Below, piece after piece: positions 33,945 through 41,650 of a stretch of 64,000 nt of DNA. The position numbers were made by a program, and so were the translations under genes. The notes under the pieces were generated by a model. That model had not been told where the DNA came from, did not search any database, and was given only the letters and a program-made list of their open reading frames with translations. This DNA comes from Subsaxibacter sp. CAU 1640 (lineage in GTDB: Bacteria; Bacteroidota; Bacteroidia; Flavobacteriales; Flavobacteriaceae): the NCBI RefSeq assembly GCF_023156585.1, contig NZ_JALNMI010000005.1:372001-436000 (forward strand), given 5' to 3'. The stretch's first letter is position 1; every line of letters begins with the position of its first letter.

Positions 33945-35405
33945 ATGAATTCAGAAATAAGAGAACTAGAGCCGAAGGGACTTTGGAACAAATTTGCAGA
34001 TTTAAATGCTGTGCCAAGACCATCAAAAAAGGAAGAAAGAGTCATTGCTTTTATGAAAGATTTTGGAAAACAATTAGGTCTTGAAACCATTGAAGATAAG
34101 GTAGGCAATGTGATTATCAGAAAACCAGCTACCAAAGGAATGGAAGATCGAAAAGCCATTGTTATGCAGTCGCATCTTGATATGGTTCACCAAAAAAATA
34201 ACGATACCAAGTTTGACTTTGATACGCAAGGTATCGAAATGTATGTGGATGGTGATTGGGTCAGAGCAAAAGGTACCACGTTGGGTGCTGATAACGGCCT
34301 AGGTGTGGCAACCATTATGGCCATTTTAGAAAGTAAAGATATACAGCATCCAGCAATAGAAGCGCTTTTCACGATTGATGAAGAAACTGGAATGACAGGA
34401 GCAATGGGTCTTGAAGGCGGAATTTTGAATGGAGATATTCTTCTGAATCTAGACACGGAAGAAGATGATGAAATAGGCGTGGGCTGTGCAGGAGGAATCG
34501 ACGTGACTGCCACCAGATCTTATAAAGAAGAAGAAACGCCAGAATTTAAAATTGGCTATAAAATCACAGTCAAAGGTCTCCAAGGAGGTCATTCTGGGAT
34601 GGATATCCATAAAGGTTTGGGCAATGCCAATAAATTGATGAACCGTTTGTTATTTGATGGTTTTGAGAATTTTGGACTTCGTATTTCTGAAATTGATGGT
34701 GGAAGTTTGCGAAATGCAATTCCTAGAGAAAGTAACGCCATTGTGGCCATCGATGTCATTCATAGTGACGCTTTTGAGTTGGAAATGAAAGAATTGGCCG
34801 ATACTATCAAGACCGAATTAAAAACGATGGAGCCAAAACTGGTGATTGAAGTTAGTAAATCAGAAACTCCTAAACATATTATGGATTTGGGTGTTCAAGA
34901 AGGTTTGACACGTGCTATCTATGCAGCCTGCAACGGTGTTTATAGAATGAGTGCCGATATTCCTGATTTGGTGGAAACTTCAAATAACATCGCGAGGGTT
35001 TTGGTAAAAGAAGGTAACATTACTATTCTCTGTTTGACGCGCTCTTCTGTTGAAAGTTCAAAATTGGATTTGGCAAACAGTTTAAGGGCAACATTTGAAC
35101 TGACTGGTTGTGAGGTGGAATTTTCTGGAGATTATCCTGGTTGGACACCCAATATGCAATCACCAATTTTAAAAGTAATGACCAAAATTTACAAAGAATT
35201 GAATAATAGTGAACCGCACGTTGCAGCTTGTCACGCAGGATTAGAATGTGGAATTCTGGGGCAAAACTATCCAAATATGGATATGATCAGTTTTGGGCCT
35301 AACATCAAAGGGGCTCATTCGCCTGATGAACGTACACAGATTTCATCCGTTCAAAAATATTGGGAATTTGTTCTAGAAATTTTAAAGAACATTCCAAAGC
35401 ATTAA
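33945..35405 (+). CDS. pepD: Aminoacyl-histidine dipeptidase (M20)
   Basis: A 486-residue zinc dipeptidase of family M20C that cleaves carnosine-like Xaa-His dipeptides in the cytosol. Zinc ligands and catalytic residues are visible in order: VMQSHLDMVHQ (His and Asp), TLGADNGLGVA (Asp bridging), TIDEETGMTGA (catalytic Glu and ligand Glu), LLNLDTEEDDE (Asp) and GLECGILGQN. GLQGGHSGMDIH marks the dimerisation insert. No signal peptide. Full length; a strong terminator follows 14 bp past the stop. Confidence 0.95.
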   Translation: MNSEIRELEPKGLWNKFADLNAVPRPSKKEERVIAFMKDFGKQLGLETIEDKVGNVIIRKPATKGMEDRKAIVMQSHLDMVHQKNNDTKFDFDTQGIEMYVDGDWVRAKGTTLGADNGLGVATIMAILESKDIQHPAIEALFTIDEETGMTGAMGLEGGILNGDILLNLDTEEDDEIGVGCAGGIDVTATRSYKEEETPEFKIGYKITVKGLQGGHSGMDIHKGLGNANKLMNRLLFDGFENFGLRISEIDGGSLRNAIPRESNAIVAIDVIHSDAFELEMKELADTIKTELKTMEPKLVIEVSKSETPKHIMDLGVQEGLTRAIYAACNGVYRMSADIPDLVETSNNIARVLVKEGNITILCLTRSSVESSKLDLANSLRATFELTGCEVEFSGDYPGWTPNMQSPILKVMTKIYKELNNSEPHVAACHAGLECGILGQNYPNMDMISFGPNIKGAHSPDERTQISSVQKYWEFVLEILKNIPKH

Positions 35406-35418
35406 AAGCAAAATAAAA

Positions 35419-35444
35419 GCCTTTCAGATTTGAAAGGCTTTTTT
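35419..35444. terminator. Bidirectional terminator after pepD
   Basis: GCCTTTCA (35419-35426) and TGAAAGGC (35431-35438) form a perfect 8-bp stem with loop GATT, flanked by an A-rich left side and six T on the right. It serves pepD (+) and probably the PPIase gene (-), whose stop is at 35454. Confidence 0.85.
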
Positions 35445-35453
35445 GATTTGGTC

Positions 35454-36614
35454 CTATTGTTGTTTTCCTTGAATACCAGCAATTTCGATGTCGAAAATAA
35501 GATTGGTATTTGGTGGAATCATTCCTCTTCCAGTTTCACCATAACCTAAAAATGATGGGATGAATACTCTTGCTTTATCTCCGACCTTCATATTGAGCAT
35601 TGCTTCTCTAAAGCCAGGAACTAGGCTAGCACTTTCATTATACGGCATTGTAAATGGTTGATAGGCATTTTGTTGAACCATTTGTTCATCCAATTTCCCA
35701 TTTTTTTCTGCAACATCTTTCCACGTAGTCCAAAATAGTTCGCCATTTTCAAAATATCCGGCACAATCAATCAATACTCTGTCAGTTGCTGCAGGCTTTT
35801 CACCGTTGCTTTCATTTGTAAAAATCATTGACACACCAGAAGGAAGATTCAATACACGTCCATCCAATTTTTCATTTTCCTTTAAAAAAGCTGCTTGAGC
35901 TTCTTTGGCCTTTTCTTGCGCCACTTTTTTCTGATTATCCTTTATTTCTTGTTGTCTTTGAGCAATTAAAGGCAATTCTTCTTCAAATACTTTTGGAGCG
36001 TCGAATGCCTTTGCCGCTTTTCCTTTTCTGATGATATTAACTTCGGTCATCACAACATCTTCTACTGGTTTGTTTCCTGCACCAACCTTAACATTTGAGA
36101 TGGAGTCTTGAATTTCTAATCCTTTGACTAATTCGCCGAACACCGCATGTCTATTATTAAGACTCGGATAAGGAACTTCTGTGATAAAAAATTGGCTGCC
36201 ATTAGAGCCAGGACCTGAATTGGCCATTGATAAAATCCCTGGTCTATCGTGTTTTAGGTCAGGATGAAATTCATCAGGGAATTTAAATCCAGGATCTCCC
36301 ATACCAGTAGCTGTTGGGTCTCCACCTTGAATCATAAATTGGTCCATCACACGATGAAAAGTTAAGCCATTGAAATATTTCTTTCCTTTGTACTCGTCTT
36401 TCACCATAGGATGGTTTCCTTCTGCCAATGCAACAAAATTTGCAACTGTAACAGGCGTTTTCTCGTATTCGAGTTTGGCAACCATGGTGCCTTTGTTCGT
36501 TACAAATTCAGCATATAAACCATCTGGTAAGTCGGGATATTTGTCTTGGCATGCTGCTGCGGTAAGTAATACGAACAGCGTTAAAAATTGAATTGTTCTT
36601 GTCATCAATTTCAT
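35454..36614 (-). CDS. Cyclophilin-FKBP fusion peptidyl-prolyl isomerase lipoprotein
   Basis: A 386-residue envelope folding catalyst. The signal is TRTIQFLTLFVLLTAAAC, with Cys as probable lipidation site (about residue 22). The cyclophilin domain (about 35-195) shows FHRVMDQFMIQGGDPTATG and GSNGSQFFITEVPYPSLN. A charged helical linker (QRQQEIKDNQKKVAQEKAKE) follows, then an FKBP domain (about 285-386) with SLVPGFREAMLNMKVGDKAR and GYGETGRGMIPPNTNLIFD. I start at the ATG at 36614, just after the gldI stop at 36620; the more upstream in-frame codon at 36665 would run deep into gldI. Confidence 0.9.
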   Translation of the reverse strand: MKLMTRTIQFLTLFVLLTAAACQDKYPDLPDGLYAEFVTNKGTMVAKLEYEKTPVTVANFVALAEGNHPMVKDEYKGKKYFNGLTFHRVMDQFMIQGGDPTATGMGDPGFKFPDEFHPDLKHDRPGILSMANSGPGSNGSQFFITEVPYPSLNNRHAVFGELVKGLEIQDSISNVKVGAGNKPVEDVVMTEVNIIRKGKAAKAFDAPKVFEEELPLIAQRQQEIKDNQKKVAQEKAKEAQAAFLKENEKLDGRVLNLPSGVSMIFTNESNGEKPAATDRVLIDCAGYFENGELFWTTWKDVAEKNGKLDEQMVQQNAYQPFTMPYNESASLVPGFREAMLNMKVGDKARVFIPSFLGYGETGRGMIPPNTNLIFDIEIAGIQGKQQ

Positions 36615-36619
36615 AGTAA

Positions 36620-37165
36620 TTAATCGTTTTGTGTTTGAGTTATAGAGTTTACGGTTACTTTGCACATTAAAGGAACATTGGTGCCTATTCTATCGGTATC
36701 ACCATAATAGCCATAGGCCTTTTGTGAAGGAAACAAAAAGGTAACAGTTTCACCCGGTTTCATGAGCTTCAAACCTTCACGAAGTCCTGTGAACAATTCT
36801 TCTTTGTCCATAATATAGTTGCGAGGTTGAATGTCCTCTTCAGAATATATTGTTTGTCCGTTTAAGGTTTTGACATCGTAATCAAAATTGACTACATCAC
36901 CAAAATTTGGCATAATGGTATCTTGTTCAACTCTTGTTTCATAAGTGTACCAAAAACCACTTTCTGAAGCAATGTAATCACTGTCAGAATCAGCTTTGAT
37001 TACCTGTTCTATTTTTGCTTTTTCCTTATTGTTAAGTTTGATATTTCGTTCAACGGATGCGTTAATGAATGAACCTGTTTTATGAGAAACAGGCTGTCTT
37101 GCTTCGGGTGATTTACAGCTCATTGCACTGGCGAAGAGAAGTAATATGATTATAGGTCGTATCAT
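36620..37165 (-). CDS. gldI: Gliding motility lipoprotein GldI (FKBP-type PPIase)
   Basis: A 181-residue lipoprotein needed for gliding motility and surface-protein export in Flavobacterium johnsoniae. Lipobox: FASAMSC at residue 17. A linker (about 20-75) precedes an FKBP domain with GDVVNFDYDVKTLNGQTIYS, LFTGLREGLKLMKPGETVTF and FPSQKAYGYYGDTDRIGTNV, then LMCKVTVNSI. Its presence with T9SS cargo genes in this window fits a gliding or T9SS-competent cell. It overlaps the nrnA stop by 4 bp and the next PPIase gene begins 6 bp after it, so three genes form one unit. Confidence 0.93.
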   Translation of the reverse strand: MIRPIIILLLFASAMSCKSPEARQPVSHKTGSFINASVERNIKLNNKEKAKIEQVIKADSDSDYIASESGFWYTYETRVEQDTIMPNFGDVVNFDYDVKTLNGQTIYSEEDIQPRNYIMDKEELFTGLREGLKLMKPGETVTFLFPSQKAYGYYGDTDRIGTNVPLMCKVTVNSITQTQND

Positions 37166-38178
37166 GAATTTAAGGCATTTTTATAACGAGGCAATATACT
37201 AATAAATTTTTCAACTGTATCCTTTAAATTCAAATCGCTTTTTCCTCCAGCAGCATTGGTGTGGCCTCCACCGTCAAAATGCGCTCTTGCAAACTCATTG
37301 ACCGAAAAATCGCCTTTGCTACGAAGTGATATTTTTACAATCCCTTCCTGTTTGTGTTCAATGAATATGGCCGCGAAAAGGATGTTTTCAATAGACAGAC
37401 CATAATTTACAAACCCTTCTGTATCACCTTTTTTAAAGTTAAATTGATTCAATTCATCTTGGGATAAAGTGATATAAGCTGTCCTTAATTCTGGAATTAC
37501 CTTCAGATTTTTTAAGGCACAGCCCAATAGTTGCAAACGCTCTGGACTGTTTGTATCATAAATGGCGTTGTGAATTTCGGCATTGTTGGCGCCTCTATCC
37601 ATAAGATTGGCAATGACATGATGTGTCTTACTCGTCGTTGATGGATACCTGAACGAACCAGTATCAGTCATTATTCCTGTATAAAGACATGTTGCAATCT
37701 CTTCATCGATTGAATCATCATCACCTAACATCTCGATAAAATTATAGATCATTTCGCATGTTGATGACATGGATGTGTCAGAATACCTGTATTTAGCATA
37801 ATCTTCAGGTTGTTGATGATGGTCAATCATAATTTTTATAGCAGAAGATGCTTCCAGAGGAGTTGCCATCTCATCAACCCTTTTCAAGGCATTGAAGTCT
37901 AATGTAAAGATAATTTGAGCTTGTGCAATCAGATCATTTGCCATACTTTTATCTTGTTCATACTTTAAAACAGAAGTTTCTTGAGGCATCCATTTTAGAA
38001 AGTCTGGATAATCATTGGGAGCAATGACATGTACATTGTGATTAAGTTTGGTGAGATATAGATACAATCCTAAACTAGAACCTATGGCATCACCATCTGG
38101 ATTTTTATGAGGTACTATTACAATGCATTTTGGAGTGGCTAGCAGTTGTTCAATTTCTGTAATATCTTCTTTAATCAT
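37162..38178 (-). CDS. nrnA: DHH-family oligoribonuclease/pAp phosphatase NrnA
   Basis: A 338-residue DHH-DHHA1 phosphoesterase that degrades short RNA oligomers and removes the 3'-phosphate of pAp. Motifs: IVPHKNPDGDAIGSSLGLYL (motif I, DxD), TLDFNALKRVD (Asp), KIMIDHHQQPEDYA (the DHH), YTGIMTDTGSFRYPST (Asp), and the DHHA1 glycine motif HFDGGGHTNAAGG near the end. Length is as expected. It opens the unit nrnA-gldI-PPIase and is divergent to ndk across 88 bp. Confidence 0.93.
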   Translation of the reverse strand: MIKEDITEIEQLLATPKCIVIVPHKNPDGDAIGSSLGLYLYLTKLNHNVHVIAPNDYPDFLKWMPQETSVLKYEQDKSMANDLIAQAQIIFTLDFNALKRVDEMATPLEASSAIKIMIDHHQQPEDYAKYRYSDTSMSSTCEMIYNFIEMLGDDDSIDEEIATCLYTGIMTDTGSFRYPSTTSKTHHVIANLMDRGANNAEIHNAIYDTNSPERLQLLGCALKNLKVIPELRTAYITLSQDELNQFNFKKGDTEGFVNYGLSIENILFAAIFIEHKQEGIVKISLRSKGDFSVNEFARAHFDGGGHTNAAGGKSDLNLKDTVEKFISILPRYKNALNS

Positions 38179-38214
38179 AGAAGGCGAAGATACAATTTTT
38201 TAATATTGGATAGG

Positions 38215-38245
38215 TTTGTTTTTGTTAATAAATGAATTACTTTTG
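38215..38245 (+). promoter_or_regulatory. Bacteroidetes-type promoter of ndk
   Basis: The -33 box TTTG (38215-38218), a 19-bp spacer and the -7 box TACTTTTG (38238-38245) match the phylum consensus TTTG-N19-TAnnTTTG without a mismatch. The ATG begins 22 nt after the -7 box. It is the clearest promoter in the window. Confidence 0.75.
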
Positions 38246-38266
38246 CGCAGAATTTAAAACAATAAA

Positions 38267-38686
38267 ATGGCAACGAACAGAACATTTACAATGCTTAAGC
38301 CAGATGCTGTCGAAAAAGGACACATAGGCGCAATATTAGAAAAAATCAATGCTTCAGGATTTAGAATTGTCGCATTAAAACTAACACAAATGACAACTGC
38401 TGATGCAAAGGCTTTCTACGCTATACACAGTGAGAGACCTTTCTTCGGAGAGTTGGTTGAATACATGACACGTGGACCGATTGTTGCTGCAATTTTGGAA
38501 AAAGAAAATGCTGTCGAAGATTTTAGAACTTTGATAGGCGCTACAAATCCTGCTGATGCTGCTGAAGGAACCATTCGTAAATTATACGCTGCTTCTATTG
38601 GCGAAAATGCTGTACATGGAAGTGATAGCGATGAGAATGCTGCAATTGAAAGCGCTTTCCATTTTTCAGGTAGAGAGCAATTTTAA
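38267..38686 (+). CDS. ndk: Nucleoside-diphosphate kinase
   Basis: Transfers the gamma-phosphate from ATP to other NDPs through a phospho-histidine. The 139-residue sequence begins with [19 protein letters not shown] (family start, Lys of TMLKPDA). It has [35 protein letters not shown] and the active-site [15 protein letters not shown], with the catalytic His in VHGSDS. Length is typical. It has a consensus promoter and an own terminator, so it is monocistronic. Confidence 0.97.
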   Translation: MATNRTFTMLKPDAVEKGHIGAILEKINASGFRIVALKLTQMTTADAKAFYAIHSERPFFGELVEYMTRGPIVAAILEKENAVEDFRTLIGATNPADAAEGTIRKLYAASIGENAVHGSDSDENAAIESAFHFSGREQF

Positions 38687-38709
38687 ATATCACATATTAA
38701 TTGAAATTG

Positions 38710-38741
38710 AAGCCTGCAATGAACGTTGTGGGCTTTTTTAT
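38710..38741 (+). terminator. Intrinsic terminator of ndk
   Basis: AAGCCTGCAA (38710-38719) pairs with TTGTGGGCTT (38726-38735) with two G-T wobbles, followed by a T-rich run. It lies 24 bp past the ndk stop. Confidence 0.7.
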
Positions 38742-38811
38742 TTTCGAGAATTTCAATCATTATGTTGATACAAAGATTTTTATTTACATTTACGACCTTT
38801 AAATATTACCT

Positions 38812-41376
38812 ATGAAAATATCTACTTGGATACTATCCTTCGTTTTGACAATTAGTTCTTTTGCTCAAGCTCAAAATAGCCAATCAAAAATTACTGAATT
38901 AAAGCGTGAACATCATGCCATTGTTACGCAAAATTCAGTCACAGGTTTGGCTGAATTTGTCAGATTTCCTATTGGTAACGCAATGACACTGAACGGTGCC
39001 ACTTTAAAGCAGAAGGCACTTTATTTTCTTCAAAACTTCAAGGAGATTTATAATATCGATTCAGTTGAAGAGACGTTAGTCTTTGATAAAATTCAAATAG
39101 ACAATTACGGTTTAGAGAATGTAATTTTTAAACAAGTTTATCAAGGTGTCCCGGTTTTTGATGGTCAATTGCGTTTTCATTTCAATTCAAATAAAAAGTT
39201 AACTGCCATTAATGGAAATTATATTCCTGGAATTTCTAAATTAAAGCATGAACCATATTTGAGTCATATGCAAGCTCAAACTATTGCGCTGGAAACGATA
39301 TCAAATCAAGGGTTGAATATTTCTGGACAGCCTCTACTACTAGGAACGCCATTATTATATGTTTTTCCGAAAGGTCTGTTGCAAGGGCATGTAGAATCAA
39401 TTTATCTAACATATGAAATTGAAGTTTACAACAAGTTAGATGTTAGAGAATTTATATATATCAATGCTCACTCTGGTGAGCTAGTAGAGCAATTTACAGG
39501 CATGGCACATGCTCTTGACAGAAAAATTTATGAAAATAATACGAACAATTTAATATGGCAAGAAGGAAGCCCGTTTCCAGGTACACTAACCATCTGGCAA
39601 CGTAATGAGGTTGAAGCCTCTGGGCACGTCTATAATTTCTTTAAAAATGCTTTTGGATATGTGTCTTACAATGGCGCTGATATTACAATGAGGACTATTA
39701 ACAATAATCCAAATATATTTTGTCCAAATGCAAATTGGAACGGTTATACAGCAAACTATTGTGACGGTACAGCTTCTGATGATGTTATTGCTCATGAATG
39801 GGGCCATGCATATACACAATATACAAGTGGTTTGATTTATGCCTATCAATCTGGCGCTATCAACGAATCTTACTCTGATATTTGGGGAGAAACTATTGAC
39901 TTGCTTAATAATTATGAAGATGTTGGGGAAAACCTAAATATACGGACAACAACTGCATGTAATTCTGCAAGATGGAAAATTGGAGAAGATGCCTCGGCAT
40001 TTGGCAGTCCAATTAGAGATATGTGGTATCCACCATGTAAAGGAGATCCTGGTAAGGTCACTGATGGTCAATACAGTTGTGGTGACTTTGATTCGGGTGG
40101 TGTGCATATCAATTCAGGTATTCCTAATCATGCTTATGCGCTATTGGTGGATGGAGGCTTTTATAACGGGCAAACTATTAATGGAATTGGATTTGTTAAG
40201 GCAGCACATATTTTTTGGAGAGCTCAAAATGTATATTTAACGCCTACCAGTGATTTTGCCGCTTTGGCGGATGCTTTAGAGGCGGCGTGCACGGATTTAA
40301 TAGGGATAAATCTACAAGGTTTGTCTACAACTGGCACCGCTGCAGGTCTTTCAGGTCAAATTATCAATGCTTCGGACCTCCAAAGTCTGGTCAATGCTCT
40401 TTTGGCTGTCGAGTTAAGAATAAATCCAGATGCCTGTGGTTATGCACCAATATTGGCAGCAACCCCTCCTTTGTGTGAAGCAGCAAATACCAACCCAATA
40501 TTTTTTGAAAATTGGGAGTCAGGGACAGACGTTTGGACTGTCACTCAATTGCCATCTAATGCGAATACCTGGCAACCTAGAGATTGGACTGTTACATCGT
40601 CTTTACCACAAAATAGAACGGGCAATGCTATGTTTGGTCCAGATCCAATAAATGGAAATTGCACTTCAGATCTAGAAAATGGCATCATCAGGTTGGAAAG
40701 CCCCTTGATTTCGATTCCGAATGTTACAACAGGTAATTTTGAGCTTGCGTTCAACCATTACGTTGCCACCGAGAACCAATGGGATGGTGGTAATTTAAAA
40801 ATTCGGGTAAACAATGGGCAGTGGACTTTGGTTCCAAGTAATGTGTTTATACAAAACCCCTATAACAGTTACATCAACACTGCCGCACAAGGAAATGATA
40901 ATCCTATGCAGGGAGAACTTGCTTTTACGGGCACCGATGGTGGCTCTTTAACAAGTACCTGGGGACAAAGTGTTGTTAATTTGTCACTGTTGGGAGTAGG
41001 GCCGAATTCTACTGTTCAATTTAGATTTGAATTAGGTACTGATGGTTGTAATGGGAATGATGGTTGGTACATTGATGAAATCATTGTTTACAATTGTACA
41101 TCAACACTTTCTGTGACGGATTATGATAATTTGTCCAATGCGATAAAAGTTTTTCCAAATCCTTCAAATGGAAAGATTGTTTTGAAAAAAGTTCAAAATA
41201 TCAATTTATCAACAGCTAAAATTTTTGATATCAACGGCAGATTGATCTCTACTTTAGATTTGACATCCTTAAGTGACGAGTTGGAAGTTGATATTACCAA
41301 ATATAATTCTGGAATGTATTTTATGAGAATAAATACCGTCAATGGACAAATCACAATAAAGCTGATAAAAAACTGA
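38812..41376 (+). CDS. M4 family (thermolysin-like) metalloprotease with MAM-like domain and T9SS tail
   Basis: An 854-residue secreted zinc protease. The signal peptide is KISTWILSFVLTISSFAQA. A propeptide with an FTP/PepSY-like part spans to about 235. The M4 catalytic domain has VIAHEWGHAYTQY (HExxH, about 326-330) and GAINESYSDIWGE (Glu ligand, about 350). A second domain starting FFENWESGTDVWTVTQ (about 562-765) resembles MAM/immune-inhibitor-A modules. A type A T9SS sorting tail closes it (FPNPSNGKIVLKK ... GMYFMRIN ... IKLIKN). The role is probably extracellular protein degradation or processing of surface proteins. A terminator follows. Confidence 0.9.
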   Translation: MKISTWILSFVLTISSFAQAQNSQSKITELKREHHAIVTQNSVTGLAEFVRFPIGNAMTLNGATLKQKALYFLQNFKEIYNIDSVEETLVFDKIQIDNYGLENVIFKQVYQGVPVFDGQLRFHFNSNKKLTAINGNYIPGISKLKHEPYLSHMQAQTIALETISNQGLNISGQPLLLGTPLLYVFPKGLLQGHVESIYLTYEIEVYNKLDVREFIYINAHSGELVEQFTGMAHALDRKIYENNTNNLIWQEGSPFPGTLTIWQRNEVEASGHVYNFFKNAFGYVSYNGADITMRTINNNPNIFCPNANWNGYTANYCDGTASDDVIAHEWGHAYTQYTSGLIYAYQSGAINESYSDIWGETIDLLNNYEDVGENLNIRTTTACNSARWKIGEDASAFGSPIRDMWYPPCKGDPGKVTDGQYSCGDFDSGGVHINSGIPNHAYALLVDGGFYNGQTINGIGFVKAAHIFWRAQNVYLTPTSDFAALADALEAACTDLIGINLQGLSTTGTAAGLSGQIINASDLQSLVNALLAVELRINPDACGYAPILAATPPLCEAANTNPIFFENWESGTDVWTVTQLPSNANTWQPRDWTVTSSLPQNRTGNAMFGPDPINGNCTSDLENGIIRLESPLISIPNVTTGNFELAFNHYVATENQWDGGNLKIRVNNGQWTLVPSNVFIQNPYNSYINTAAQGNDNPMQGELAFTGTDGGSLTSTWGQSVVNLSLLGVGPNSTVQFRFELGTDGCNGNDGWYIDEIIVYNCTSTLSVTDYDNLSNAIKVFPNPSNGKIVLKKVQNINLSTAKIFDINGRLISTLDLTSLSDELEVDITKYNSGMYFMRINTVNGQITIKLIKN

Positions 41377-41393
41377 CGTTGAATAAATCATGA

Positions 41394-41425
41394 AAATCCC
41401 ACATCAAACCTGTGGGATTTTTTTT
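41394..41425 (+). terminator. Intrinsic terminator of the M4 protease gene
   Basis: AAATCCCACA (41394-41403) and TGTGGGATTT (41411-41420) form a perfect 10-bp stem with a 7-nt loop, then a T-run. Confidence 0.85.
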
Positions 41426-41591
41426 GTCTTTATACATAGATAAATAAATAGACAAATAAAAATAGTCTTTTTTGTCATTTTTTATGTCGTTCATCGAATT
41501 TTTTATCAAAATCATAAGGTAATGTTAAAATATTTATATATTTATCCGTTCCCAAGGCATCTACAATAGATTATCTCTTGAATATGTTATG

Positions 41592-41623
41592 GCTGTCCCT
41601 AAATTTAAGGACTTACCTACAGC
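41592..41623 (+). other. 5' leader hairpin of the large T9SS gene
   Basis: GCTGT (41592-41596) and ACAGC (41619-41623) enclose an 18-bp near-palindrome, GTCCCTAAATTTAAGGAC (41595-41612). One mismatch pair interrupts it. It ends 27 bp before the ATG at 41651, so it should lie in the leader RNA, or form a protein-binding site. Confidence 0.4.
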
Positions 41624-41650
41624 TATTAACTAATTATTAAATCTTTTCTT

